64,000 nucleotides of DNA from CBDCUQ01 sp965222835 (GCA_965222835.1 CBDCUQ010000003.1:558001-622000); one strand, 5' to 3'. Positions 53,291 through 62,578 are shown, numbered from the stretch's first letter. Translations and numbers: made by a program. The notes: generated by a model not told the origin, from the sequence alone.

Positions 53291-54328
53291 TTAGTACTGA
53301 TCCTCGAACCGCTTCGCCAGTTCCTCAATGTTGTCCGGCGGCCAGTTAGGAACTTCCATGCCGAGGTGTAGACCCATACCGGCCAGCACCTCTTTAATTT
53401 CGTTGAGCGACTTGCGGCCGAAGTTCGGCGTGCGCAACATCTCGGCCTCGGTCTTTTGAATGAGGTCGCCGATGTAGACGATGTTGTCGTTCTTCAAGCA
53501 GTTTGCAGAGCGCACAGACAGCTCCAACTCGTCCACCTTCTTGAGCAGAGCGGCATTGAAGGCGAGCTCCGGATGCGCCTTCTCCTCGACCGGCTTCTTC
53601 GGCTCTTCGAAATTGATGAAGACCGCCAGCTGATCTTGAAGAATGCGGGCGGCAAGCGCGACGGCGTCCTCGGCCTTTACCGAGCCGTCGGTTTCCACCG
53701 TCATGGTGAGTTTGTCGTAGTCGAGAATCTGGCCTTCGCGGGTGTTCTCCACCTTGTAGGAGACCTTCTTCACCGGCGAATAGAGGCTATCGACCGGGAT
53801 AAGGCCGATCGGCGCGTCTTCAGGACGATTGCGATCGGCCGGGACGTAGCCTTTGCCCATATCTGCGGTGAATTCCATGCGCATCGAGGCGCCTTGGTCG
53901 AGGTGGCAGATAATGTGCTCAGGGTTCAGGACCTCGACGTCGGAGGTCGCTTCGATGTCGCCTGCTGTGACCGCACCTGGGCCCTCTTTCTTGAGGACCA
54001 TGCGCTTTACTCCGTCCGAATGGAGGAGGAGTGCGATCTCCTTGATGTTGAGAACGATGTTGGTGACGTCCTCTCGCACACCGGGGATCGACGAAAACTC
54101 GTGCAGCACGCCATCGATGTGGACCGTCTTAATTGCGGACCCTTGCAGCGAGGAGAGCAGCACGCGCCTAAGCGCGTTGCCGAGTGTCATGCCGAAGCCC
54201 CGCTCTAGGGGTTCGGCCACAAGCGTCGCCACTTTGGTGCGATCGCGGCCAGGTACGATATTCAGCTTGCCCGGCTTGATTAGATCTTGCCAGTTTTTTT
54301 GCAGCACGTTTGCCACGGTTGGCCTCAT
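53291..54328 (-). CDS. rpoA: RNA polymerase alpha subunit
   Basis: Assembly platform of RNA polymerase and contact for upstream promoter elements. The 345-residue protein has the N-terminal dimerisation domain (ERGFGMTLGNALRRVLLSSL near 45) and the C-terminal helix-hairpin domain (VRSANCLKNDNIVYIGDLIQ near 271, and NFGRKSLNEIKEVL). Length and order are normal. It follows rpsK and precedes rplQ, as in the classical alpha operon. The start at 54328 gives 10-12 extra N-terminal residues relative to some homologues. Confidence 0.98.
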   Translation of the reverse strand: MRPTVANVLQKNWQDLIKPGKLNIVPGRDRTKVATLVAEPLERGFGMTLGNALRRVLLSSLQGSAIKTVHIDGVLHEFSSIPGVREDVTNIVLNIKEIALLLHSDGVKRMVLKKEGPGAVTAGDIEATSDVEVLNPEHIICHLDQGASMRMEFTADMGKGYVPADRNRPEDAPIGLIPVDSLYSPVKKVSYKVENTREGQILDYDKLTMTVETDGSVKAEDAVALAARILQDQLAVFINFEEPKKPVEEKAHPELAFNAALLKKVDELELSVRSANCLKNDNIVYIGDLIQKTEAEMLRTPNFGRKSLNEIKEVLAGMGLHLGMEVPNWPPDNIEELAKRFEDQY

Positions 54329-54458
54329 TCCAGGGTTGGAGACCGGGTTTCGCCCTTAGCCCGCGTCTCGATCCACTCGTCATAGGGACAAGCAAACTTG
54401 TCCGTCTCGGACCTGGGGCTCGCGGGCCTGCGAGCCGCAGGTTAAAACTCCTAAAGCG

Positions 54459-54860
54459 TTAAACGCGGCGCCGCTTGCGCGGGCGGCAGCCGTTGTGCGG
54501 GATCGGCGTCACATCACGAATCGAGGTGATCTGAAAGCCGACAGCCTGCAACGCACGAAGGGCCGACTCGCGTCCCGAGCCGGGGCCGCAGACTTCGACC
54601 TCAAGCACCTTCATGCCATGCTCCATCGCCTTCTTGCCGGCGTCCTCTGCGGCCACCTGCGCGGCAAACGGCGTCGATTTGCGCGACCCCTTGAAACCCA
54701 TCATTCCGGATGACGACCACGCGAGCGTGTTGCCCTGCGCATCCGTGATGGTGATCATGGTGTTGTTGAACGACGCGTTCACGTGGGCCACGCCCGACGA
54801 GATGTTTTTCTTCTCTCGTCTGCGGACTTTCGTCCGGCCCTGAGATTGATCCTTCGCCAT
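54459..54860 (-). CDS. rpsK: Ribosomal protein uS11
   Basis: Small-subunit platform protein contacting mRNA in the E site. The 133-residue product includes HVNASFNNTMITITDAQGN, SSSGMMGFKGSRKSTPFAAQ and the conserved C-terminus PHNGCRPRKRRRV. It follows rpsM after 95 bases and precedes rpoA. Confidence 0.98.
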   Translation of the reverse strand: MAKDQSQGRTKVRRREKKNISSGVAHVNASFNNTMITITDAQGNTLAWSSSGMMGFKGSRKSTPFAAQVAAEDAGKKAMEHGMKVLEVEVCGPGSGRESALRALQAVGFQITSIRDVTPIPHNGCRPRKRRRV

Positions 54861-54955
54861 ATGTCTCGCAACTCCCGCACCCGCGATCCGCGGGCCATGC
54901 TCTTCTCAATTTGTCGTCAGAGCGCCCCGGTCCACAGGAGCCGGGGCGTCAGGTC

Positions 54956-55327
54956 TTATGCTTTCTTCTTGCCGGCAATCGGCTTCGCCTTACCTTTGCG
55001 CGTGCGCGCGTTGGTGTGGGTGCGCTGTCCGCGGACCGGCAGCTGCCGTCTGTGGCGCAGTCCGCGATAGCAGCCGAGATCCATGAGGCGCTTGATGTTC
55101 ATGCCGGTGTCACGGCGCAAGTCACCTTCGACGATGTAGTCGCGATCGATGCTCTCGCGGATTTGCAGCACTTCGGAATCCGTCAGCTGGCTGACGCGGC
55201 GCTCAGATGGAATGCCGGCTTTCTTGCAGATTTCGGTGGCAAACTTCGGCCCGATCCCATGGATATACTGCAACGCGATAACGACGCGCTTCTGGGTTGG
55301 TATGTTCACACCAGCGATACGGGCCAC
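54956..55327 (-). CDS. rpsM: Ribosomal protein uS13
   Basis: Small-subunit head protein forming bridges to the large subunit. The 123-residue product starts MARIAGVNIPTQKRVVIALQ and has the basic C-terminus QLPVRGQRTHTNARTRKGKA. It is the first gene after adk; the 206-base gap before it may carry an internal promoter. A short conserved rpmJ gene was not found here. Confidence 0.98.
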   Translation of the reverse strand: MARIAGVNIPTQKRVVIALQYIHGIGPKFATEICKKAGIPSERRVSQLTDSEVLQIRESIDRDYIVEGDLRRDTGMNIKRLMDLGCYRGLRHRRQLPVRGQRTHTNARTRKGKAKPIAGKKKA

Positions 55328-55533
55328 GTCATTCTCCTGAAGGCTCGTTTTTGGTTCCGGTCAGCACCCCTCGCCGACCGCTAACTCCATGAAATTCCAT
55401 TACAAAAGCGCAAATGAACTGGTCCCGATACCCTGAGCGGGCATGGTCCAATCCTTTATGGCTCCGTCGTGAAACGCGGTCTTGTAGCCCGGTCGCGCGG
55501 CCACGTCAACATGGTGCCGTGCACGCGTCATTC

Positions 55534-56121
55534 TTACCCCAACCCCGCCAGCACGCCGGCGATCTCGGACGACACACCCTCGATTGGCGCCATCCCATCA
55601 ACTGAACGCAGTTTTCGATTGGCGAAGTAGTAGCCGATCAGTGGAGCGGTCTCGCGATAGTACGCCATGAGGCGGGTCTTCAGCGCTTCGGCATTGTCGT
55701 CGGCCCTTACCGTTCCGCCGGCCGCCAGCGTTTCCTTGGCCCTGGTCTCGATGCGGGAGACGAGGATGCTGTCGTCGACCTTAAGCTCAATGACGGCGTC
55801 AAGCGTCTTGCCTTTCGACTTCAAGAGCTCTTCCAAAGCGTCGGCCTGCGCGAGTGTCCGGGGAAACCCGTCGAGAATGAAGCCGTTCTTGCAATCGGGC
55901 TCGTCGATGCGATCCGAAATGATGCCGATGACGATGTCATCAGAGACGAGCCCGCCACTCTTCATCACCGCCTCGGCCTTCTTGCCGATCTCCGTTCCGG
56001 CCTTCACGGCTGCGCGCAGCATGTCGCCTGTTGAGAGTTGGACTAGGCCGTGTTTGTCCGAAATTACTTGTGCCTGCGTGCCTTTGCCGGCGCCTGGAGG
56101 TCCTAATAGAATGAGGTTCAT
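55534..56121 (-). CDS. adk: Adenylate kinase
   Basis: Interconverts ATP, AMP and ADP. The 195-residue product is the short type without the LID zinc insert. The P-loop is LLGPPGAGKGTQA at residues 5-17, and the AMP-binding DGFPRTLAQADAL is near 84. The ATG overlaps the stop of secY by four bases (coupled translation). Its place within the spc operon is the common arrangement. Confidence 0.97.
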   Translation of the reverse strand: MNLILLGPPGAGKGTQAQVISDKHGLVQLSTGDMLRAAVKAGTEIGKKAEAVMKSGGLVSDDIVIGIISDRIDEPDCKNGFILDGFPRTLAQADALEELLKSKGKTLDAVIELKVDDSILVSRIETRAKETLAAGGTVRADDNAEALKTRLMAYYRETAPLIGYYFANRKLRSVDGMAPIEGVSSEIAGVLAGLG

Positions 56122-57491
56122 CGTCTTCCGCTCTTGCTTGACGCGCCCCTCAGCTTGGCCTTCTTGATCAAGCCTTCGTACTGGTGGGCGAGGAGGTGGC
56201 TTTGGATCTGTGCCACTGTATCCATCGTCACGCTGACGGCAATAAGCAGCGATGTACCACCAAAGTAGAACGGCACGGCCGCGTAGGAGATCAGGAACTC
56301 CGGCAAGACGCAGACAGCCGCAAGATAGATTGCTCCCACCACGGTAATGCGCGTCAAAACGTAGTCGATGTATTCCGCGGTCTTCTCGCCCGGACGGATG
56401 CCGGGAATGAAGCCACCGTACTTGCGCAAGTTGTCAGCCGTATCCTTCGGGTTGAATACGACCGCCGTATAGAAAAAGGCGAAGAAAACGATGAGCCCGA
56501 CAAAAACAATGAGGTGCAACGGCTGACCGCGCCCGAGGGCCGCGACGATGGTATCCAGCCAGCCCGTTCCACCGGTGCCGCCGGTCCCTGCAGCGCTTAG
56601 CTGCGCGCCGGTGATCGGCAAAAGCAGAAGCGACGAGGCGAAGATCGGCGGAATGACGCCGGCGGAATTGAGTTTCAGGGGGAGATGCGACGCATCGCCC
56701 TGGAACATGCGGTTGCCCACCTGACGCTTCGGATATTGGATCAGAAGCCGTCGCTGTGCGCGCTCGATGAAGACGATCGCTGCCACCACGGCCAGCATCA
56801 GTACAAGAAGAATGACCAGCAAGAACGTGGACAGGCTGCCTGTCCGCGCGAGTTCAAAGAGACCGGCGATTGCCGACGGCAGACCGGCGACGATGCCCGC
56901 GAAAATGATGAGTGACGTCCCGTTGCCGACGCCACGCTGGGTGATCTGCTCACCGAGCCACACCAGAAACATCGTTCCACCAACGAGCGTGATCACGGTG
57001 CTGGCGCGGAAGAACCAGCCGGGATCCATCACAACCGGCCCGGCGCTTGAGCGTGAGCCTTCGAGTCCGATGGCAATGCCATAACCCTGCATCGCAGCGA
57101 GCACCACGGTCAGGTAGCGGGTATATTGGTTGATCTGTTTGCGGCCCGCCTCGCCTTCCTTCTTCATCGCCTCGAGCTTCGGGTTCATCGAGCTCATAAG
57201 CTGCATGATGATCGATGCCGAGATGTAGGGCATGATGTTCAAGGCGAAGATCGCAAGGCGCTCGACAGCACCGCCAGCGAACATGTTGAACAGGCCGAGC
57301 ACGCCCTGCGCCTGCGACTTGAAGGCATCTGCGAATGCAGCCACGTCAACGCCAGGAAGCGGAATGAACGTGCCGAAACGATAGATGAGAAGCGCACCCA
57401 GCGTGAACCAAATGCGCCGCTTCAGTTCCTCGGCCTTCGAAAAGGCGCCTAGGTTGAGATTTGCAGCAAGCTGCTCGGCTGCCGATACCAT
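56118..57491 (-). CDS. secY: Protein translocase subunit SecY
   Basis: Pore subunit of the Sec translocon in the inner membrane, with ten predicted helices. The 457-residue product has FGTFIPLPGVDVAAF in helix 1 and its plug, GISLIIFAGIV-type segments (NGTSLIIFAGIVAGLPSAI), YPKRQVGNRMFQG in the C4-C5 region, and GGFIPGIRPGEKT near 380. It follows rplO by 184 bases. Confidence 0.98.
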   Translation of the reverse strand: MVSAAEQLAANLNLGAFSKAEELKRRIWFTLGALLIYRFGTFIPLPGVDVAAFADAFKSQAQGVLGLFNMFAGGAVERLAIFALNIMPYISASIIMQLMSSMNPKLEAMKKEGEAGRKQINQYTRYLTVVLAAMQGYGIAIGLEGSRSSAGPVVMDPGWFFRASTVITLVGGTMFLVWLGEQITQRGVGNGTSLIIFAGIVAGLPSAIAGLFELARTGSLSTFLLVILLVLMLAVVAAIVFIERAQRRLLIQYPKRQVGNRMFQGDASHLPLKLNSAGVIPPIFASSLLLLPITGAQLSAAGTGGTGGTGWLDTIVAALGRGQPLHLIVFVGLIVFFAFFYTAVVFNPKDTADNLRKYGGFIPGIRPGEKTAEYIDYVLTRITVVGAIYLAAVCVLPEFLISYAAVPFYFGGTSLLIAVSVTMDTVAQIQSHLLAHQYEGLIKKAKLRGASSKSGRR

Positions 57492-57675
57492 GTCTCTCGT
57501 GTCTCCCAGCCTTCAGCGATCGGGCCCCTAGAACTTGAACTCTCAGACCCCATCCTTCGTATCCGTCGTGCGGCACATATGCCGTGGGGCAGGGTCTAAC
57601 AAGGCTTCGGCGACTTGATAGGTCCTTCTGTGGGACAGAATGGCCGCACCCGCCTTGCCCGTGCTAGGGCCTACG

Positions 57676-58224
57676 TCAACCCTTCTTTGCGCCGGACTTT
57701 GACGGATCGCCCGCCTTTTTCGCCGCCGATTTCTTGCGCTTTGCCTCGTCTGCGGCGAGAACCTTCTTTTCGATCATGGTGACCGACCCGCCAGCCTTTT
57801 CAATTGCTGCTTTGGCTTTCGCCGTTGCGTGGTCGGCCGTGATGGCGAGTTTTGCCTTGAGCTCTCCATTGCCGAGAATGCGCAGACCATCTTTCGGGCG
57901 GCGCACGAGGCCAGCGGCGACAAGTGCCGCATTATCGACGGCAGCACCGGCGGCGAGCCGGCCCTCGTCGACGGCGCGCTGCAAGGTACCGAGATTGACC
58001 TCGTTGAATTCCTTGCGGCGGTACTTGGTGAAACCGCGCTTGGGCAGGCGGCGATGGAGGGGCATCTGGCCGCCTTCGAAACCGCCGATAGCAACACCGG
58101 ATCGCGCCGTCTGGCCCTTGCCGCCACGGCCACCCATCTTACCGACGCCTGAACCGGTGCCGCGACCGATACGCACGCGGTGCTTGCGGGCGCCCGGATT
58201 GTCTTTGATCTCATTGAGCCGCAT
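57676..58224 (-). CDS. rplO: Ribosomal protein uL15
   Basis: Large-subunit assembly protein. The 182-residue product starts MRLNEIKDNPGARKHRVRIG, then has RGTGSGVGKMGGRGGKGQTA and GFEGGQMPLHRRLPKRGF. It is longer than usual by roughly 25 residues because of a Lys/Ala/Ser-rich C-terminal tail (AKRKKSAAKKAGDPSKSGAK). It starts 37 bases after rpmD. Confidence 0.97.
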   Translation of the reverse strand: MRLNEIKDNPGARKHRVRIGRGTGSGVGKMGGRGGKGQTARSGVAIGGFEGGQMPLHRRLPKRGFTKYRRKEFNEVNLGTLQRAVDEGRLAAGAAVDNAALVAAGLVRRPKDGLRILGNGELKAKLAITADHATAKAKAAIEKAGGSVTMIEKKVLAADEAKRKKSAAKKAGDPSKSGAKKG

Positions 58225-58260
58225 GGGCGTATCCTAACTCTTCGTGTTCCGACCTTAAGC

Positions 58261-58458
58261 TTATTTCTCGTCGACGATGCGGACGAGATGGGAGATCTTG
58301 TTGATCATGCCGCGCACGGCCGGCGTGTCTTCCAGCGTGCGGCGGCGGCGCAACTTGTTGAGTCCAAGACCGATCAAGGTCTTGGTCTGAATCTCGGGCC
58401 GGCGGATCGCGCTCGCGATCTGTTCGACTGTGATGGTCTTCTTTGCTGCCATATCCAT
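58261..58458 (-). CDS. rpmD: Ribosomal protein uL30
   Basis: Small large-subunit protein, 65 residues: ITVEQIASAIRRPEIQTKTL and GLNKLRRRRTLEDTPAVRGM are the typical uL30 segments. It lies between rpsE and rplO with short gaps. The start MDMAAKKTITV may also be read two residues later. Confidence 0.95.
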   Translation of the reverse strand: MDMAAKKTITVEQIASAIRRPEIQTKTLIGLGLNKLRRRRTLEDTPAVRGMINKISHLVRIVDEK

Positions 58459-58482
58459 TCACCTTCCCGATCAATCAATGCC

Positions 58483-59070
58483 TCAGGCCTCGCTGCCGGC
58501 TTCAGCGCCGGTGCCCGAACCGTCGCGGCGGCGCGCGACAATGTCCGAGACCTTTTTGTTTCTGCGCGCTGCGACAGACCGAGGATTCTCCTGGGCCTTA
58601 AGCGCGTCGAATGTCGCACGCACCACGTTGTAAGCGTTCTTGGTGCCAAGCGACTTGGTGACGATGTCCTGCACACCCAGCATCTCGAATACGGCACGCA
58701 TGGCACCGCCGGCGATGATGCCTGTACCCGGAGGCGCTGAGCGCAACACAACGCGTCCCGCACCGTGCTGGCCCTTGCTGTCGTGATGCAGCGTACGCGC
58801 GTCGCGTAGCGGTACCCGAATGAGGCTGCGCCGCGCCTCTTCGGTCGCTTTGCGAATGGCCTCGGGCACCTCACGGGCCTTACCGTGACCGTAGCCGACG
58901 CGGCCTTTGAGATCGCCGACGACAACCAGCGCGGCAAAGCCGAAGCGCTTGCCGCCCTTTACGACCTTCGCCACGCGATTGATGTGGACAAGCTTGTCGG
59001 AGAACTCGCTCTCGACCTTGTCTTTGTCGCGATCGCGTCCGCCGCGATCTCTTTGGGGTCCACGTGCCAC
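58483..59070 (-). CDS. rpsE: Ribosomal protein uS5
   Basis: Small-subunit decoding-fidelity protein. The 195-residue product contains VHINRVAKVVKGGKRFGFAA, GHGKAREVPEAIRKATEEA and PAPPGTGIIAGGAMR-type sequence (SAPPGTGIIAGGAMRAVFEM). It begins 16 bases downstream of the end of rplR. An Arg/Asp-rich N-terminal stretch and a Gly/Ala-rich tail are present. Confidence 0.98.
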   Translation of the reverse strand: MARGPQRDRGGRDRDKDKVESEFSDKLVHINRVAKVVKGGKRFGFAALVVVGDLKGRVGYGHGKAREVPEAIRKATEEARRSLIRVPLRDARTLHHDSKGQHGAGRVVLRSAPPGTGIIAGGAMRAVFEMLGVQDIVTKSLGTKNAYNVVRATFDALKAQENPRSVAARRNKKVSDIVARRRDGSGTGAEAGSEA

Positions 59071-59085
59071 GTTAGTTCCCTTTCA

Positions 59086-59448
59086 TCAGAATTTGAGACC
59101 GCCCTCGCGAGCCGCGTCAGCAAGTGCCTTGACGCGCCCGTGGAACAGGTAGCCGCCGCGGTCGAATACAACGTCCTTCACGCCTGCCTTAATGGCGCGT
59201 TCCGCGACAAGCTTGCCGATGGCTGCGGCTGCGGCCTTGTCGGCGCCGGTCTTGACCTGTCCGCGCATGTCCTTCTCCAGCGTCGAGGCGGCAGCAAGCG
59301 TCTTGCCGGCCGCATCGTCGATGACCTGCGCGTAGATATGTCGGCCGGAACGGTGCACCGAAAGGCGCGGCCGGCCTGCAGAGAATTTCTTGAGCGAGCG
59401 GCGAACCCGCGCGCGGCGATTCTCAAATGGTGTATCGTGCGTGCCCAT
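59086..59448 (-). CDS. rplR: Ribosomal protein uL18
   Basis: 5S rRNA-binding protein of the central protuberance. The 120-residue product has RPRLSVHRSGRHIYAQVIDD and VVFDRGGYLFHGRVKALADA. It starts 13 bases after rplF ends. Standard length. Confidence 0.98.
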   Translation of the reverse strand: MGTHDTPFENRRARVRRSLKKFSAGRPRLSVHRSGRHIYAQVIDDAAGKTLAAASTLEKDMRGQVKTGADKAAAAAIGKLVAERAIKAGVKDVVFDRGGYLFHGRVKALADAAREGGLKF

Positions 59449-59460
59449 CGGCCTCTGCCC

Positions 59461-60003
59461 TTACTTCTTCTTGCCTTCCTTACGGAAGATGTATTCGCCC
59501 TGATAGCGCACACCCTTGCCCTGATAGGGCTCGGGCTTACGAGAGGCGCGGATTTCGGCTGCAACCTGGCCGACGGCCTGCTTGTCAATGCCAGACACCG
59601 TGACCTGCTCCTGCTTGGCACCGCCTACCTTGACCTCCACGCCGGCCGGAATGGTGATGTCGACGTCGTGGCTGTATCCGACGCTCAGCTTGAGCTGATC
59701 CTTACCTTTCATCGCGGCTTTAAAACCAACACCGTGGATTTCAAGCGTGTGCGAGTAACCCTCGGTGACACCGGTGATCAGGTTCTGCACCATCGTCCGC
59801 GACATGCCCCACATGGAGCGTGCCTTCTTCGTGTCTTCGCGCATCGAGGTTTCGATGCCTGACTCGGTCTGCTCGATCTTGATCTCTTCGGGGACCGTAA
59901 AGGAGAGCTCGCCCTTAGGACCTTTGATCTTGACCGTCTGGCCGGACACGTTCGCGGTGACATTTCCGGGAACACTGATCGGTCTTTTTCCTATACGTGA
60001 CAT
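59461..60003 (-). CDS. rplF: Ribosomal protein uL6
   Basis: Large-subunit protein near the factor-binding site, 180 residues. The start MSRIGKRPISVPGNVTANVS is the family standard; the C-terminal domain has RASRKPEPYQGKGVRYQGEY. It follows rpsH after 44 bases. Confidence 0.98.
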   Translation of the reverse strand: MSRIGKRPISVPGNVTANVSGQTVKIKGPKGELSFTVPEEIKIEQTESGIETSMREDTKKARSMWGMSRTMVQNLITGVTEGYSHTLEIHGVGFKAAMKGKDQLKLSVGYSHDVDITIPAGVEVKVGGAKQEQVTVSGIDKQAVGQVAAEIRASRKPEPYQGKGVRYQGEYIFRKEGKKK

Positions 60004-60047
60004 GGGTTTAGGCCCTTCGTCCGCCCGGCCCGCGCCGGGACCTTCCG

Positions 60048-60446
60048 TTAGAATACGTTGCAGATGATCTCGCCGCCGACATTCTCTTCTCGTGCGCGCG
60101 TGTCCGACATCACACCCTTCGGCGTTGAGAGGATCGCAACGCCGAGGCCGTTGGCAACGCTCGGCAACTGCTTCACGGCCGAGTAGACGCGGCGCCCCGG
60201 CTTCGAGATGCGCATGATGCTCTTGATGGCCGGCTGGCCATTGTAATACTTGAGCTCGATTTCGAACTCAGGCAGCGTGCCCTTCTGCTCAACGCGCGAG
60301 TAGCCGCGGATGTAACCTTCCTCAGTGAGAACGTCGAGCACGCGCCCGCGCAGATTGGAAGCCGGCGTGGAGACCTTCGGCCGGCGGCGCATCTGAGCGT
60401 TGCGGATGCGGGTCAGCATATCACCCAATGGATCGTTCATTGACAT
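60048..60446 (-). CDS. rpsH: Ribosomal protein uS8
   Basis: Small-subunit assembly protein and, in many bacteria, feedback repressor of its operon. The 132-residue product starts MSMNDPLGDMLTRIRNAQMR and has STPKGVMSDTRAREENVGGE. The ATG at 60446 is chosen because the frame above it (to 60530) overlaps rpsN and lacks homology. Confidence 0.97.
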   Translation of the reverse strand: MSMNDPLGDMLTRIRNAQMRRRPKVSTPASNLRGRVLDVLTEEGYIRGYSRVEQKGTLPEFEIELKYYNGQPAIKSIMRISKPGRRVYSAVKQLPSVANGLGVAILSTPKGVMSDTRAREENVGGEIICNVF

Positions 60447-60460
60447 GTTCGATTGCCCCC

Positions 60461-60766
60461 TTACCAGCTCGACTTCACGACGCCAGGGATACGGCCCTGG
60501 CTCGCCAGCTCTCGAAGCTGGTTGCGGCACAGTCTGAGTTTTCGGTAGAAGCCGCGCGGGCGTCCGGTGACTTCACAGCGGTTGCGGACGCGCACGGGCG
60601 AACCATTGCGCGGCATCTCGGCCAGCTTGAGACGTGCGGCAAAGCGCTCCTCGGCAGGCTTCTTAAGATCGTTGGCGATGTCTTTGAGGCGCTTGCGCTT
60701 GGCCGCCTGTTGTGCGGCCATCTTGCGGCGCTTCTTGTTTTTTTCAATCGAACTGGTCTTTGCCAT
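60461..60766 (-). CDS. rpsN: Ribosomal protein uS14
   Basis: Small-subunit head protein, 101 residues, the zinc-free long form: the CxxC pairs of the short form are missing. It contains RNRCEVTGRPRGFYRKLRLC and the C-terminus SQGRIPGVVKSSW. It lies between rplE and rpsH. Confidence 0.97.
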   Translation of the reverse strand: MAKTSSIEKNKKRRKMAAQQAAKRKRLKDIANDLKKPAEERFAARLKLAEMPRNGSPVRVRNRCEVTGRPRGFYRKLRLCRNQLRELASQGRIPGVVKSSW

Positions 60767-60807
60767 CTATGTCCTCCAAAGGCCTTTCGGTCTGATCCCG
60801 AGGTCCT

Positions 60808-61512
60808 CTAGCTGCGGAAAGGGAAGTTGAAACCACGAAGAAGCTCTCGTGCTTCGTCGTCGGTTCTTGCGGATGTCACGACAACGACGTCCATGCCCCA
60901 AATCTGATCGACCTTGTCGTAATCGATCTCGGGGAAAACGATGTGCTCTTTCAGGCCGCACGCATAATTGCCGCGACCGTCGAAACTCTTCGGATTGAGA
61001 CCGCGGAAGTCCTTGACGCGCGGCAGCGCGATGGTGACGAAGCGATCCAAAAACTCGTACATGCGGTCGCCGCGCAGGGTCACCTTGGCGCCAAGGGTCA
61101 TGCCCTCGCGCACCTTGAAGGTGGCGATGGACTTTCTTGACGTGGTGAGCAGCGGCTTCTGGCCTGCAATCAGTGCCAAATCTTCGGCGGCGTTCTCGAC
61201 CTTCTTGCGGTCGGCCGTTGCCTCGCCGACACCCATATTGAGCACGACTTTCTCGAGCTTGGGCACCTGCATGCGATTCTTGTAACCGAACTTCTCAACA
61301 AGCGCGTCGCGGACCACCGCCTCGTAGTGCGATTTCATGCGCGGCCGATAGTCCTTCGGACGCGGCTTCACTTCGCGTGGGGCGGCAGCCTTTGCCTTGG
61401 CCTTGGCGTCGGACTTCGCCTTGCTGTCAGCTTTGGCAGCCTTCTTGCCGCCTCCGGCCGGTGCCGCGGCAGGCTTCTTAGCGCCCTTCTCGGTTTTCTT
61501 CTTGTCGGCCAT
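60808..61512 (-). CDS. rplE: Ribosomal protein uL5 with N-terminal extension
   Basis: 5S rRNA-binding protein of the central protuberance. The conserved part starts about residue 55 (YRPRMKSHYEAVVRDALVEK) and includes KLEKVVLNMGVGEATADRKK and LPRVKDFRGLNPKSFDGRGN. The 234-residue product is about 50 residues longer than usual because of a Lys/Ala/Pro-rich N-terminus (KAAKADSKAKSDAKAKAKAA). The frame is continuous to the ATG at 61512, three bases after rplX stops, so the extension looks real; a later internal start is possible. Confidence 0.95.
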   Translation of the reverse strand: MADKKKTEKGAKKPAAAPAGGGKKAAKADSKAKSDAKAKAKAAAPREVKPRPKDYRPRMKSHYEAVVRDALVEKFGYKNRMQVPKLEKVVLNMGVGEATADRKKVENAAEDLALIAGQKPLLTTSRKSIATFKVREGMTLGAKVTLRGDRMYEFLDRFVTIALPRVKDFRGLNPKSFDGRGNYACGLKEHIVFPEIDYDKVDQIWGMDVVVVTSARTDDEARELLRGFNFPFRS

Positions 61513-61515
61513 GGC

Positions 61516-61842
61516 TTAGTTCTTCTCCGGAATGGTCTCGCCTGAACGCTTGGCGATGCGGACCTTGTTGCCGTCCGCCATAGTCTTGAATCCGACGCGG
61601 GTCGGCTTGCCGTCCTTGGGATCCTCAAGCGCGAGATTTGAAATGTGGATCGTGGATTCCTTTGAGATGATGCCGCCCTCTTGCTGAGCACTCTGGCGCT
61701 GGTGCCGGCGCACCACGTTGACGCCGCGCACGACAGCCCGGTTCTCTTTCGGGCGCACCTCGATGACCTCGCCGTGCTTACCCTTGTCGCGACCGTTCAA
61801 GACGATGACGTGGTCGCCTTTCTTGATTTTGAGCGCACCCAT
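61516..61842 (-). CDS. rplX: Ribosomal protein uL24
   Basis: Assembly initiator that binds 23S rRNA early. The 108-residue product has the KOW motif KKGDHVIVLNGRDKGKHGEV near residue 6 and QRQSAQQEGGIISKEST. Its ATG overlaps the rplN stop in an ATGA arrangement. Confidence 0.98.
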   Translation of the reverse strand: MGALKIKKGDHVIVLNGRDKGKHGEVIEVRPKENRAVVRGVNVVRRHQRQSAQQEGGIISKESTIHISNLALEDPKDGKPTRVGFKTMADGNKVRIAKRSGETIPEKN

Positions 61843-62210
61843 CAGAGCACCTCCGGGGCAAGTGACACGATCTTCATATGGTTCTTGGCCCTGAGCTCGC
61901 GGGTGACCGGTCCAAAAATGCGGGTTCCAATCGGCTCGCCCTGCGGGTTGATCAAAACGGCGGCGTTACGGTCGAAACGGATCAACGAGCCATCGGACCG
62001 GCGCACGCCCTTGGCGGTGCGGACGATGACGGCCTTCATGACCTGTCCCTTCTTCACGCGACCTTTGGGGATCGCCTCTTTCACCGACACGACGATCGTG
62101 TCGCCGACGGTGGCGTACTTGCGCTTGGATCCGCCCAGCACCTTGATGCACTGAACGCGCCGCGCTCCCGAATTGTCGGCGACGTCGAGATTTGTCTCCA
62201 TCTGGATCAT
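61842..62210 (-). CDS. rplN: Ribosomal protein uL14
   Basis: Large-subunit protein at the intersubunit face. The 122-residue product starts MIQMETNLDVADNSGARRVQ and includes GRVKKGQVMKAVIVRTAKGV. The gap to rpsQ upstream is 120 bases and holds no gene. Confidence 0.98.
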   Translation of the reverse strand: MIQMETNLDVADNSGARRVQCIKVLGGSKRKYATVGDTIVVSVKEAIPKGRVKKGQVMKAVIVRTAKGVRRSDGSLIRFDRNAAVLINPQGEPIGTRIFGPVTRELRAKNHMKIVSLAPEVL

Positions 62211-62330
62211 CGCGCTCTTCCTTCTTCCTTTTGGCGACCAACTCGCGGCAGGTCTGCCTCATACAATCCTTGCGCCCTACCCGATCTTCACGGAGACGGC
62301 GCGCTTCTCCGCTTCAATTCGCTGCCGGTC

Positions 62331-62564
62331 TCACTCTCGCGGCAACGCAACCCATCGCTTCTTCTTCGACACTGGCGCGCCCTCCTGGATGGTCACCCGG
62401 TCGCCGACCTTGAATGTCGAATCCTCGTCGTGCGCGTGGTACTTTTTGGTCCTACGCACGGTCTTCTTGAAAAGCGGATGGGTATACCGACGTTCAACCT
62501 GGACCACGATGGTCTTGGCGTTCTTGTCGGACACGACCACACCCTGCAGCACCCGCTTCGGCAT
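62331..62564 (-). CDS. rpsQ: Ribosomal protein uS17
   Basis: Small-subunit rRNA-binding protein, 77 residues. It starts MPKRVLQGVVVSDKNAKTIV and has VERRYTHPLFKKTVRRTKKY. It starts 14 bases after rpmC ends. Confidence 0.97.
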   Translation of the reverse strand: MPKRVLQGVVVSDKNAKTIVVQVERRYTHPLFKKTVRRTKKYHAHDEDSTFKVGDRVTIQEGAPVSKKKRWVALPRE

Positions 62565-62578
62565 CTCTCAATCTCTCC

